Positions 47,638-59,156 are shown, counted from the stretch's first letter. The stretch is 64,000 nt of DNA from Hygrocybe punicea (GCA_963556145.1 OY744463.1:1426001-1490000), one strand, 5' to 3'. The notes: generated by a model from the letters alone, not told the origin. Translations and numbers: made by a program.

Positions 47638-47800
47638 GTTGGAATTTTCCACTATGAAATATCATCTATGCTGCAAGGGAGAATATGTTTGCTTGGCAAT
47701 GAAAAATCTTTCAAACACAGATGTTTACTGCACACTACTTGAATCGTATGAGATTAGTATGGCTGATGTTCTTGCTGTATTTATAACTCCCCTGGGAATC
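47638..47800 (+). pseudogene. Tc1/mariner-like transposase, right part (continued from 22077)
   Basis: Joined to 22077 across one GTT the frame reads DYNPIELEFSTMKYHLC, GEYVCLAMKNLSNTDVY and TLLESYEISMADVLAVF. This is the expected C-terminal course of a Tc1/mariner transposase after DYNPIE. The end of the gene is blurred near 47800. Confidence 0.75.
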
Positions 47801-48165
47801 CGCATGGAATCCACCTTCAGTCCACCTTCAGTCTACATTGTCCAGGTCCAGTCTACCTCCAGTCTACCTTCAGTCCACCTTTAGTCCTATCAAAAAGTTG
47901 TCCACCTCCAGTCCACTCCAGGTGGACTCCACATGGAGTCTGCATTTAGGACTGGACTCTTGGTGGACTTTGCCCAGATTTTTGATGGACTGATAAATCA
48001 TTTACAGGATAAAGCTTCCACATGGATTGCACATGGACTTCTCATGGACTAGACATGGACTATGGGACTAATGCAAGGACAGACTCAAGATGGACTCTAT
48101 GTGGACTCCATGTGGACTTTATCTGGACTTTTCATGGACTGATGAATTATGCTTATAACAAAGCA
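47801..48165. repeat. AGTCC / GGACT short-repeat cluster
   Basis: Left part holds repeated CAGTCCACCT/CAGTCTACCT words, right part repeated ATGGACT/GTGGACT words, so the cluster is an imperfect inverted arrangement around about 47955. Spacing is irregular. Possibly a foldback-type element; no ends fixed. Confidence 0.5.
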
Positions 48166-49073
48166 ACCATTATGTATTTCACAGGGTCAAGACATAAACT
48201 AGACATAAAGCATAAGAAACAGAAATCAACATTTAGCATACTTTTATGACTCCAGTGGGAATTCAGTTAGAAACCTTTAAAAAAAATTATACTGCTGGCT
48301 TTTGTCAACCATTTTGTAATTTACTAAACCAATTTTGTAGATAATGCAATTCTAAAACTGCCAGGGTTCTTAGAAGTAATAAGAATATTATTTATTTTAG
48401 GTAATATTTTCCCATACTCCATATTTAGTAACTCTCAAGTCCATGCAAAACTAATGGTCTCCTATCTGATTGTATTTATTATAGTCATATCAAATACCAG
48501 TATTATTATACCAGTTCTTGTAATTAGAAGTGCTCAATTCTGAAGGAAGGTTGCATGACAAGTCATGCATTCTTTAGTATGCACAGTCACAAACTGTGTA
48601 TACTGTTAAATCCACTAAATTACATAATATATCATATTAGTGAATACTATCACAAGCAGTATTCTATTATTTTTTTCATCATATAATTTTATGATATATG
48701 CAATGTTGGATATAACTCACTTCAAGCAGTTATTATATCTCACAATTTGTTCAAGATGATACATATATGAAGACAACATCTGAACGGCATAGTTACTGTC
48801 AACAAAAAACCTATCATGCAAGTTCTAGCCTTCTCTGTCAATGTCAATTTCATCATCAATGTCACTATCATCATCACTATTAGAATCCATTTCCTCTCTC
48901 CTCTTCAGCTTTTCTATCTGTCTTTTAATCACTCACTCTGTATGATGAAACAGCATTATATACATTCAGGGGAGCAGGATTTCACCATGTTCAACACAGA
49001 TAGTCTGATATATAATAATTGATATAATGATAGGAATCCACAATGTTGCTTTCCATGTGTTCCAACTCCCACT
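48166..49073. other. AT-rich, no gene
   Basis: AT-rich. On the minus strand about 48835-48910 reads KLKRREEMDSNSDDDSDIDD, which looks like an acidic coding scrap, but nothing around it supports a gene. Confidence 0.4.
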
Positions 49074-50432
49074 TAGTGATGCCGAAGTTCGGTTTGGAAC
49101 TGATCCGAACCCGGTTTGAACCGCGAACCGAACCAGAAGTTCGGTTCTGGTTCAGCCATTTGGCTGAACCGAACCACTGGTTAAGTTTGCGGTTCTGGCG
49201 CTGACATGCGGTTCAAACCGCGTTCAAACGCAGTTCAAACCGCAAACCGTAATGTATAGTTACCTACGTAGATACTCATTTACTTAATTTTTCACATTTT
49301 TTTCTATGCAGTCGCGTGAACTTAGGTCATGTGACCTTAAACATACTCGCGTGCAACTTCAAGTTCGACTCAACACTAACGTTACTCAACAACCACGGTG
49401 AGTAATGACTTTATTTCATATTTTACTGACATTTTTTTACATAGAACAGCCCCACAGGGCCCACCTTGACCACATAAATAAGGCGCCCGTGGTCGACTTC
49501 ACCCAACAACCTCCCTCGCGTTCCAACGTGAGTCGGAGTGAATCGATGGCAGCAGCAGCAGCAGCAGCAACTGCAGTGGCAACACCACCAATGCCACCAC
49601 CCTGATGACGATGACAGCGACGACGACGATGATGGCCAAATCATCCCCAGCGACAGCAACCGCAACAGCAGCAGCAGCAGCAGAGCAACACCGGCGGCAG
49701 CAGCAACCTGCCGCCTCAAACGCGGATGATCACGACCACTGCCGCCTACAACACCAACACCAACACGACGACGACGACGACGACGACGACAGGGAAGTTG
49801 AAGGCTGGTAGGGTGGTGCGCCCACCTACCAGCCCAGGTACGTACGCTAGCTTTAACCCGTCGACAACTTGCTAACCACACACCTCGCAAACCCGGGCTG
49901 ACGCGTCAACAGACGCGCAGACATCGTTTGCGAGGAATTTGGCATGGCAACGATGAAGAAGGACGTGGAAAGGGCCAACAACGGCAACAACCACGCACAA
50001 AAAAAACGCGGAAAGCGAGAGAACTGGCCGCGGAAAGCGAGAGAACTGGCCGGGAGAGTGGTGCACCCACCCCGGTCGCCAGGTAAGTCTTTTTTCATTT
50101 GCTGTCAAATTTTCCCCACCACCGCAGACAGGCACGGTCCACGCCTTTGACCATCCCGCCTCCATCCACCCGCCAATGCACCGTACCGGGCCCGAAGATG
50201 CCCCAGCCTGAAGCTACAACCACCCCACCTCCCATCCCACCTCCTGCTTCACGAGGAGATTTGGAGGTTGGTTCGCAGTTCGAACCGCGTTCGAACGCAG
50301 ACCGAATGCGTTGAAACCGTTCGACGCGGTTCTGGTTCCGGTTCGGCATTTGGCTGAACCGAACCAACGGTTTCGGTTCCGGTTTTCCAAAAAAGTCAAA
50401 AAACCGGACCGAACCGAACTTCGGCAACACTA
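49074..50432 (+). mobile_element. hAT-like non-autonomous element (TAGTGATGCCG family), copy 3
   Basis: TIR TAGTGATGCCGAAGTTCGG and inverse ACTTCGGCAACACTA. Perfect 8-bp TSD CTCCCACT (49066-49073 and 50433-50440). Inside: an exon with CAG and GAC triplets (49540-49800), a piece ending VEGW*GGAPTYQPR before GTACGT (about 49838), and a second exon-like piece before GGTAAGTC (about 50080). Divergent from copies 1 and 2, with the same ends. Confidence 0.9.
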
Positions 50433-50440
50433 CTCCCACT

Positions 50441-51409
50441 AGTAATGGCCATGTGGAGGATCATGCAGGCTTTGTCAATGCAAACATAGTCTGGTCATAT
50501 TTCAGAAGTTGGATAGGCCTTTTTTTGAAACATCTGGACCTTTATCTAAGGTTTTTTTTCATCTTTTTCATTGCCATTGTCAGTAATCCTGGCAGAGCTT
50601 GAAATACATACCAAATATCTGTGTTTTGTAAATAACCAATGAAATACAGGATGGATTGTTAAGGTGTTGTAGAACAGAAGTGGAGTCTACAAGATATGAG
50701 TCTATGTACTGGAGAGAAATAAAGGAAGCTGTCTCACCTCAGTCATAGAATGGAAAAGACTAAGGTGTAACAACAAATGAATAGAAGTATATGTACTACT
50801 GGGATAAGCATGTGAAAAACAGAAGTAAAACCTATGTCATAGGTGTTGCAAATAGGAATGACGATGAATGACAAACATGTGATAGTGGAATGAGAGAGAT
50901 GTGGTGACAGGTGACTCGGAGATCTCCAACAGGTGTGACAGGGAAAAATCATCTATTTTACAAGAGCTAGGCAGCCTCATGTTTAGTTCCTGAATAATAC
51001 ATGTATTACAAAACACATAAACAATTCAACTGTTTTCAGTCTGAGACAAATAACTCAGTAGCCAGACTTCAGATTCACAAGATTGTATGAGCAAATCCTA
51101 TCTATAGTTCCAGGGCTAGGCAGCCCCATAATTAATGTTGCACATTGTTCATTTTTACATGGAGTTATGAACATACTAAATAATATAGATTATCCAGGAC
51201 TTAGCTTTTGCTCTGACACAGGAGACAGACAATGATTTTTTGTGATCAAATAATATGCAAATATCCAGTCACAATTTAAAACCATTTGCAATGTTATCTC
51301 TCTTGTCAAAATATTGTAGAAAACAATGTTATCTAAATGTGGTATTCATACAGAAAATAGTGTACACAGAAAATACAATTATTTAGGCCTTTATTGTTTT
51401 CATTATTGT
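50441..51409. other. AT-rich, no gene
   Basis: No coding, repeat or RNA feature recognised. Confidence 0.45.
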
Positions 51410-51417
51410 GTACATGT

Positions 51418-51869
51418 TAGGGCAGGTCAAGGGTATGCAATACCCCCAGGGGTTAAAAGTATGGGTACCATGGATTAAGGGTATGAGTCCAGCCTCAGAA
51501 TACCCACAGTACCCATGCGGGTATGGGCTGTATTTTGTTTGGGAGAAGAAACATCAAAAACTCAATTTTGGGGGTATTTTTCGCTTTTTTTGAGGAATAT
51601 AATGAGAATCATTGCTTGTAAAAATATGTAAAAATGCTCTCAACACTTCCCACAGTATTCTAAACATTGTGGACCTTTACACTAAAGGGATCTGACCAGT
51701 ATTCCATCCACAATAATCATAAAAACCACCAAAAACAAGTAAAAATGTGGTATTTTGCATGTTTCTTCCTGTACCCCTGCAAAACCCGTGCCATACCCAT
51801 ACTTTTGGCCTCGGGTATAGGTCTGAGTACAGCCCCATAGCACTGTGGGTGTACCCCTGACCAGCCCTA
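51418..51869. mobile_element. 452-bp MITE (TAGGGCAGGTCA family)
   Basis: Ends TAGGGCAGGTCAAGGG and CCCCTGACCAGCCCTA. Perfect 8-bp TSD GTACATGT (51410-51417 and 51870-51877). Subterminal repeats of GGGTATGG/CCATACCC lie on both sides. hAT type by TSD. No coding. Confidence 0.9.
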
Positions 51870-51877
51870 GTACATGT

Positions 51878-53195
51878 ATTCAGAAAAAAGAACATGTCCT
51901 AAATATTTAGCATTTCTGGCTGGATGTCTGTAGATCTCATTGTGAGTCAGATCTTATTGTCAGACAAACTCATGCTTTGTGGGCATCTCGAAGGGGCTAG
52001 ATATATGAATTTACCAACTAGAATAGTCTCGTGCCCTATTTTTGGGCAAGAAGGTTCAGTACAGGAATCTGTCTGAGGATTTAAAAAGCCAAAGCAGAGG
52101 GATTCCTGGCTGAGCCATCTGGGTTATGCTGTGCAGGTGAAGATGAACCACCCAAAACCGAGGTGACAAAGGCAACTGACGAAAGGCAAAGCCTGCACGG
52201 AAAACCCAGAAAAACCAAGCCTAGGAGGCAAGGAATAGAAATGGGGTCACTGGCAAATAATCTTGACTGGGCTTAGTAATCAAGCCACAGAAGCCCCCAA
52301 AGGAGATGATGTCATAGTGACAAGAAAGTCAGAAGTGATTAAATTAGGATATAAGCCTTGAGATAATCCCTTCAAAAGAGGAGCATATGTACAAAAAAGT
52401 CAACAGGGCTTAGAACGAGCCCTGAAAATGAATAAAAGAAAGAGAGAAAGACCTGCAAGCAACAGACAGGATGACATCACTGATGTGAGCAGGTGTAAAA
52501 GGAAAACTTGTAAAAGCCCACTGTTGAAGAAGAATAGAGCTCCCTCATGTGAAAAGAAGGCTTCTCCAACCTATAAAGAGGAAGGACAAGGAGAGAATGC
52601 CTGGAGAGAAACTGAGAGAATCTAGGCCTCTCCTCCTAAGGAAGGAAGTGCATGGTGGTGGTTCCTAAAAGGGAGGCATTCCTGATGCCTAGATCCAAAC
52701 TCAGTGAAATCACTGAGTTTGGTTCCCATGCCCTGGGCACGAGTCTGTGCACTCTCCTCACACTGCATGTGATTTGAGTGCACCCAGATATTTGGTCTTG
52801 AGATAATTCAGGCACAAGCTAGAACCAAATTATGAAAGCAATAAAGGCATATTTTCTGTGTGCACTATTTTTTGTATGAATACCACTTTTAGATAATATT
52901 ATTTTCTGCAATATTTTCACAAGTGAGATGAGAACACAAATAGTTTAAAAATGTGACTGGATATCTGCGTATTATTTGATTGCAGAAAATCCTCATCCAT
53001 CTCCTGTGTGAGTTGCTACCTTTTTCACTCCTAGGCCATATTTTGTTCAGATCTTGGTCTGATCACAGCTGCCATACAATAGTGGGTCATCTTTGGCAAG
53101 TTTTTCAGGAAATTTCATGCTTTTGTTAGTTTTCTGTAACTACATCCACAAGAATTCTCTTATTATTCCAAAATTACTTAAATAATTATTACTAA
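51878..53195. other. AT-rich, only a lysine-rich scrap
   Basis: Mostly featureless. 52428-52625 is a 65-codon Lys/Arg/Glu-rich frame in a stretch (52060-52740) with less AT, perhaps a decayed coding relic; not assignable. Confidence 0.4.
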
Positions 53196-53449
53196 AGGAG
53201 GGGGTTGAGAAGATAAGGTGGGGAGAGGAGGAAGCAAGGGCAAGGGGAAAGCAGGAGAGGGAGGAAAGGGGGGGAGTGAGAGTGAGGGGAAGGAGAAAGT
53301 GGGAGGGACGGGGATGTGAGAAGGGAGGGAGAAGCGGGGGAGGGGAAAATGGGGGAGGCAGAGGAGGGGAGGCAGAGGGGAGAGGGAGAGGAGTGGAAGC
53401 AGAGGGGAGAGGCAGAGGAGGAGAGGAAGAGGGGAGAGGGAGAGGGTGG
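53196..53449 (+). repeat. Polypurine tract
   Basis: About 250 bases almost only A and G (GGAGGGGAGG-like words, AGAGGGGAGAGG repeats). Ends at the LTR fragment at 53450. Low-complexity DNA. Confidence 0.75.
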
Positions 53450-53508
53450 TGTAGTGGTGAGGTCAGGGTGGCTATGGAACAATGATCCTAACCTGGCGGT
53501 GTCAGCGT
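53450..53508 (-). mobile_element. LTR family A fragment, inverted
   Basis: TGTAGTGGTGAGGTCAGGG ... GGTGTCAGCGT is the reverse complement of the last 57-59 bases of family A (compare 16810-16866). It is cut at 53508 by the family B element; the rest should lie beyond the window. Confidence 0.75.
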
Positions 53509-54103
53509 TGTAGAGGCTCCGGGCCATCTGGACCCAAATCCTCTTCATATCCCACATCGTCCTCATCCATTCCCATTCATGTATCGTCGATTCCGCCCAA
53601 TTCCGGTCCTCTCCGTCGATTCCGCTCCGGATTCTGCCTCTGGATTCGTTCCTACACGCACTGCAATGTCCCTAACGACCTGGAATCAGTATGTTTCTAG
53701 TTATATATCATGTATCTTCGTTTCCCGTCTCCCAGTACATAGCATTCTTCCTACCCTCCACTCCACTCCACCCCTATCAGTTACAGCCTTCGCTTGTAGT
53801 ACATAGTTACTACAGCACAGGATCACTCCCAGTAGTATAAAAGATGTACCATCATATTACATCCTATCATATTACATCCTATCTTATTATCCCGCTTCAG
53901 TTCTACACTTTTAGTCCTCGCTTCGTATCGTCTCCATTCCATCTTCATAAGTTCCCCTACACTTCCCCTCTTATCCGGAACCCCAGGTTCAGGTTGGATT
54001 GACTAGACACTATAGAAAGACTTTACTCCTCTGATCACTTTCTAGCAGATCACCCCTTACAGTAGATTCCTATTCCGGGTCTACAACAGAACTCGCCGTC
54101 ACA
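53509..54103 (+). repeat. 5' LTR, family B
   Basis: TGTAGAGGCTCCGGGCC ... CTCGCCGTCACA, with TAGTATAAAAGATG (about 53832) as TATA box. The same start is at 63786 and 20515. Confidence 0.9.
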
Positions 54104-54105
54104 AC

Positions 54106-54122
54106 TGGAGCCCACTGCGAGG
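54106..54122 (+). other. Primer-binding-site-like tract
   Basis: TGGAGCCCACTGCGAGG, two bases after the LTR; nearly the same as at 7376. Confidence 0.65.
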
Positions 54123-54286
54123 AGTTTATTTCTTTTGTCTTTTCATACCCTCCCCACCGTCGGGTTTGACTTTCATGATGTTTTTCCTTTGTTCCTGACT
54201 CTAATTGCTCAGCCCCACTTATGACTTCAACCCCTTCCTCATACCTCCCCGACCTGACCCGCTTCCTGATTTAAAAATTCCCCGAC

Positions 54287-55753
54287 ATGACACATGGATT
54301 GATGCCTCTCCGAGGTGATCATTCAGCCCCGACGTTTCATGGTGACGAACATGACCTTCCCCACTTCTTTGACGAAATTGACATGCTCGGTTCCGACTGT
54401 GGACTCACAGACACTATGAAGATTTGCTACACGCTCCGGTACCTCGATAACGACAACTACGAACTTTGGTCTACCCTTCCTGCTGCTTCAGTAAAGGACT
54501 TCATCGCTTTCCGACATGCCGTTTTCGCCTTCTATCCCGGTGCCACAGACAGTATTCGGTATACGATCACGGATCTCGAACAATTGATTAAACGACAATC
54601 GGCTTATGGTATAGAGAACAAGACGGACGTAGGACAATATTTCTGGGACTTCATATGCATATCCGGAGTACTATACGACAACGGCCGTTTATCGGACAAG
54701 CAATGGAATGAGTATTTTGCCAACGGATTTGACTCAGATCTTCGTCAACGTGTTGAAGAGCGACTTCATTACCTTCTTCCCAGTCATTACCATGACGATC
54801 CGTACCCGGTTGATATTTTCCATGACGCCACATTGTTTCTCCTTTCTGGTTACCGTTCCATTCCGGAATCCGTTGTCACTGCAGCCCCTGTTGCCATTTC
54901 CAGTCCCGATGCCGGTCCCGCACCCGTACCTGTCGCAGTCATTTCACCTCCGGAACAGATCCCGTCCTTGATCCCGTCCTCGATCCCGCCCACTGTCGTT
55001 CATTCCATCCCCCATGTTCATTCCGGTCCTTCGTATACTCCATCCCCGTCATCGTGTTCCCCATCCCCGTCCGCTCTGGTGCCCATCGAGACCGTTGTTT
55101 GTTTACAGGTTTTGTCGTCCAGTCCCGTGTTGTTCCCATCTGAGCCCCTTCCCGATTTATCAATGCTGGTCATCGATTCCATCTTGCCTTCCAGTCCCAT
55201 TCCCAATTTATCCATTCCGTTTCCTATTTCGTCCCTGTTGTCTCCAGTTTCGTCCCCTCCGGTTTCCGTCCACGAACTCGTACCAGACCCACTCCCATTG
55301 TCCTCGGATTCTCCAGAAATAGACATTCCATTCCTGATATTGCTGCCATATTGTCCTCCGTCACCGTCTACCGAGATTCCGTTGACCTTGGTTGAGTATT
55401 CTGTACCCATTCCCATTCTGGACTCCATTCCACCCCTTTTATTTGATTTCAATTCCAGTTCTGATTCCATTATGTCGACCCCTTCGTTCCCGGTTCCCCT
55501 CGTCGTTTCCACTCCTGTATCGTTGTCGGTTCTGTCTTCGCCCGCTTGGGGCACCCCGTCGTTTTTAGACCCGTCACGTGGCACACCCATTATATGGGAT
55601 CGTGTTGGTGTCGGCACTCCAGTTCTCAAATTTTTATTGTTCCTTGTATCCATCTTCATTCTACTTTGTCATCGCATTTTGGACCTCCGCCCCCTCAACA
55701 CCTCGCTCGAATTTTTGCAAGAAGCTCTTCATCTCCTCGTCATTCCACTGTAG
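54287..55753 (+). CDS. Gag-like protein with Pro/Ser-rich half and C-terminal hydrophobic helix
   Basis: 488 codons from MTHGLMPLRGDHSAPTF. Residues about 12-190 follow the Ty3 Gag capsid pattern (HFFDEIDMLG, YTLRYLDNDNYELWSTLPA, FRHAVFAFYPGA, LSDKQWNEYFANGFDSDLRQ, DIFHDATLFLLSGY) and match the remnant at 15908-17240 block by block. Residues about 195-445 are Pro/Ser/Val-rich with no zinc knuckle. About 456-478 is hydrophobic (LLFLVSIFILLCHRILDL), possibly a membrane segment. The stop TAG at 55751-55753 comes from the solo LTR inserted at 55749; the original frame ran some 16 codons further. It would form the particle for the element's RNA. Intact reading frame. Confidence 0.75.
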   Translation: MTHGLMPLRGDHSAPTFHGDEHDLPHFFDEIDMLGSDCGLTDTMKICYTLRYLDNDNYELWSTLPAASVKDFIAFRHAVFAFYPGATDSIRYTITDLEQLIKRQSAYGIENKTDVGQYFWDFICISGVLYDNGRLSDKQWNEYFANGFDSDLRQRVEERLHYLLPSHYHDDPYPVDIFHDATLFLLSGYRSIPESVVTAAPVAISSPDAGPAPVPVAVISPPEQIPSLIPSSIPPTVVHSIPHVHSGPSYTPSPSSCSPSPSALVPIETVVCLQVLSSSPVLFPSEPLPDLSMLVIDSILPSSPIPNLSIPFPISSLLSPVSSPPVSVHELVPDPLPLSSDSPEIDIPFLILLPYCPPSPSTEIPLTLVEYSVPIPILDSIPPLLFDFNSSSDSIMSTPSFPVPLVVSTPVSLSVLSSPAWGTPSFLDPSRGTPIIWDRVGVGTPVLKFLLFLVSIFILLCHRILDLRPLNTSLEFLQEALHLLVIPL

Positions 55754-55906
55754 TAGGGACTAGGGGTCCCTACTGGTGCCTCAGTGGTCTCGGGGTGGTG
55801 TGACAAGCTGAGATCTCATAAGCTATCTACACACAAGGTAATCCTACGGAACGTGGGAACAGTCACGTGATCTACTAGTAGTAGTGGGGCACTACCCACT
55901 ACTACA
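55749..55906 (-). mobile_element. Solo LTR, family D-like
   Basis: TGTAGTAGGGACTAGGGG ... CCACTACTACA, 158 bp. The minus strand starts TGTAGTAGTGGGTAGTGCC and shares ATCACGTGAC with the 156-bp LTRs. Flanks CCAC (55745-55748) and CCGC (55907-55910) fit a 4-bp TSD with one change. Confidence 0.7.
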
Positions 55907-57101
55907 CCGCCTCCGCTCTTCTTTCAGAAACTCTTGTGGGGATGAGGATTCGTTTCCTTCTCCTATTTTTGCGTTTTCGTCTTCCGTTCCGCTTTCCATT
56001 CCCGCTCCCGTTTCTCATTTATTTATATTTTCATTTCCGTTTCTAGTTCTCTTTGTTTCCCGTCCTTTCCCTTTTTGTTTCCGCTGTATTCTGGTGCTGT
56101 CCTCCACCTCGACCTCCAGATTCTGGCTTATGTAGTTACCCATTTCTCCCTTTCCGTTATAGATTTTATTATGTACTCATTTTATTTTTATGTACATTGT
56201 CCCGCGGTTCATTTCCCTTCCCTTTCCGTCCATTTCCCTTCTACTCCCTTCTCCTTTCGTTGAGTTTCATATCGATCATGTCGAGTTGGCCGAAGATATG
56301 GGCTTGGTTCGCATGTAGTTGGTTCAGCTCCTTCATCCAATGGGTTAGCTTCAAATGGACCTCCGCAACATACTCTGAGAGGCCATCCACGATTGTCGAT
56401 ATCTCCCTCTGTGTTTTCATCGCCATCTTGCGCACTGCCCATATGTGGTCGTTGATTCCATCTCCGATCCGCAGGTGCTTGAACGGATTCCCTCGCCTCC
56501 CATCGTCCCGCTCTGATTCTGTATCCGGTTCGACATTGGTTAGCGTCTGTTTACTCGTCGATGCCTCTCCGGCCCGTAGCTTGGGCTTCTTCACCAGCTT
56601 CAAAATCCTCTTCACAACGATCTTTCTCTTTGGACGTCCTGCCTTCGCCTTCCCTTTCCGTTCCGCTTTCCCAGTTCCGGTGGCCAGTCCCTTCGTCAAT
56701 AACCCGCAGCGTCACTTAAGCCTTTTGCATCGATCGCACGCATATCCCTCAATTCCGTGACAAACCGCATTGGCGGTCACACACGCATCACATTGTCAGA
56801 TCCAGAACGACTGCATATACTATGAATGAGTTAGACACAACGGATATACGAGTCCGCGAGATATTACTTACCCCCACTATTGTACTCTCCGCAATCGGTT
56901 TCATTGTCCCGGTTGACCCTTTTATCCCGGTTGACCTTTTTGTTTTTGATCGCGTTAAGCGCTTGAAGCCTCTCGTATTTTCATAGTTGTTGGTCAGACC
57001 AGGTGCCCTCCTCGTCCTCGCTTCCATGATTGCTGCTTTGTGCGGTCTCCTCCCGGTCCCTTTCCGTGGCTGCATCAGCCCCCCTTTTCGTGGCCTCTGC
57101 C

Positions 57102-59156
57102 CAGTAGACCCAGTCGTTTTGGTTAACCCAATTGCAGATATAGTTGCAAAAGGTAGGTACCCATAGCACAGTTGCTTGCTGGGGGGGTAGGTTCACCCAA
57201 AAGACAGCTCTTGCTGGGGAAATGTGGTGTGGTAGGTTGACCCAGGTACAGCTCTTGCTGGTCAAGGGCAGCTGGGTGGGTCAACCTGGTGTCAGCTCTG
57301 CCATGGGGTAGGTTAACCCAGGGCAGCTATTCCAGGATGGTTGGGTTGACCCAGGCCCAGCTGTTTAAGCAATGTGGGTTGACCTGACTTCAGCTATTGC
57401 TGGAGCACTGGGTTGACCCTTGACCAGCTCTTGCTGCAGGCTAGGGTTGACCTGGGTCCAGCTGTTGCTGCAGAACTGGGTTGACCCAGGCCCACCACTT
57501 GCTGCAGGGTAGGGTGACTGGGGTCCAGCGATTGCTACAGCACTGGGTTGACCTGGGTCCAGCACTTGCTGTGGGGCTTGGATTGACCCGGAGCCAGATA
57601 TTGCTGCAGCACTGGGTTGACCAGCATCCAGATATTGCTGGAGCACTGGGTTGACCCTCGACCAGCTCTTGCTGCAGGCTAGGGTTGACCTAGGTCCAGC
57701 TGTTGCTGCAGAACTGGGTTGACCCAGGCCCACCACTTGCTGCAGGGTAGGGTGACTGGGGTCCAGCGATTGCTGCAGCACTGGGTTGACCTGGGTCCAG
57801 CACTTGCTGTGGGGCTTGGATTGACCTGGAGCCAGATATTGCTGCAGCACTGGGTTGACCAGCATCCAGATATTGCTGTAGCACTGGGTTGACCCTGGTC
57901 CAGCACTTGCTGTGGGGTCAGGTTGACCCGGATCCAGCACTTGCTGCAGCACTGGGTTGACCCAGGTCCAGCACTTGCTGTGGGGCTTGGGTTGACCCGG
58001 AGCCAGATATTGCTGCAGCACTGGGTTGACCTGGGTCCAGCAATTTCTGTGGTGTCAGGTTGACCCTGGACCAGCTTTTGCTGCAGGCTTGGGTTCACTG
58101 GGGCCCAGCTATAGCTGCACCGGTCCAGCACTTCCTTTAGGGTAGGTTGATTGGGGTTCAGCCCATCCTGTAACATTGCATTGATTCCAGACCCACTCAT
58201 GTAGCAGGATTGGGTTCAGGAGGGTCCAGCTATTGCTCCAGCATTGGGTTGACATGGCCCTGCCCTTGCTGCAGAATTGGGTTGACCCCAGCCCAGCTCT
58301 CAATGCAGGATTGGGTTAACCAGGGTCTACCGCTTGCTGCAATGTGGGCCCATGTTGGTCCACTGGATTGAGCCACATCCCACTTCGTCTGCATGTATTG
58401 CATGTTAACAACATTGACAGAGCTCACAACAGCTGAAGCCAATATTTATTCAGAAACTGCCGTATATATAAAGCAATCAAAATGTTTCAATCTGTACTTC
58501 AAGTAAATGTACCATGTAATATAATTTGAATGCAATTATTAAAAGCACAGGGAATAGCAAAATTACACAATTATTATTTTGACAATGCACAATATCTTAC
58601 TTTTACTATCAGCTATCAGCCATTACAGGAGCTACTTATCCCCAATGACCATCTTTGGCAAAATCAGAAATTACCCCACTTGGAATATTGTGCCTTTCTA
58701 TTTCATATTGCTCAATTCTCTATTGGAATCAATATATATAACCTCACCATTACTTAAAGTAGACACATAAATTTAATGATTATTAAAATACATAATTAAA
58801 TAGTAAAGGGCAGGAGGCAGGTGAGAGGAAGGTGTGGTGGGTGTGGAGTGGGAGGAATGGTGTGGGTGTGGGAGGAAGGTGGGTGTGGGAGTGGAGGAAG
58901 GTGGGTGTGGGAGAAGGGAGTGGGAGTGGGAGAAGTCGGAATGTGGGAAGGCAGCAGGGAAGGGCAGCAGGGAGAGGGGGAGAGGGAGAGGGAGGAGGAG
59001 AGGGAGGAGAGTGGGATGTACATACCTGTTGCATTCCCCTCGTCTTTGTTGTCTTCATCTACGTCTCCGCCATCCTCGTCCCCGTCATTCCCATCCCCGT
59101 CATCCCCGTCCCCGCATTCCCATTCCCGTTCCCATCGTTCCCCTCGTTGTCGTCAT
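57102..59156 (+). repeat. Left arm of Foldback-like element, with tandem repeat
   Basis: Tandem units around TTGCTGCAGCACTGGGTTGA (about 34 bp each) from about 57250 to 58330, grouped in a higher order of about 240 bp; AT-rich 58440-58800; G-rich 58806-59020. Long minus-strand frames here follow from the repeat and are not genes. Confidence 0.88.

Noticed and set aside
48835..48910. Possible acidic transposase scrap (minus strand)
   Set aside because: Only about 25 codons, no flanking support.
57365..58303. Minus-strand frames of 170-218 codons (and mirror frames 61784-62722)
   Set aside because: They encode the 34-bp tandem repeat in more than one frame and are mirrored in both arms, so they are repeat artefacts.
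57250..58330. Regular repeats resembling a CRISPR array
   Set aside because: Units are contiguous with no unique spacers, and the organism is a eukaryote.
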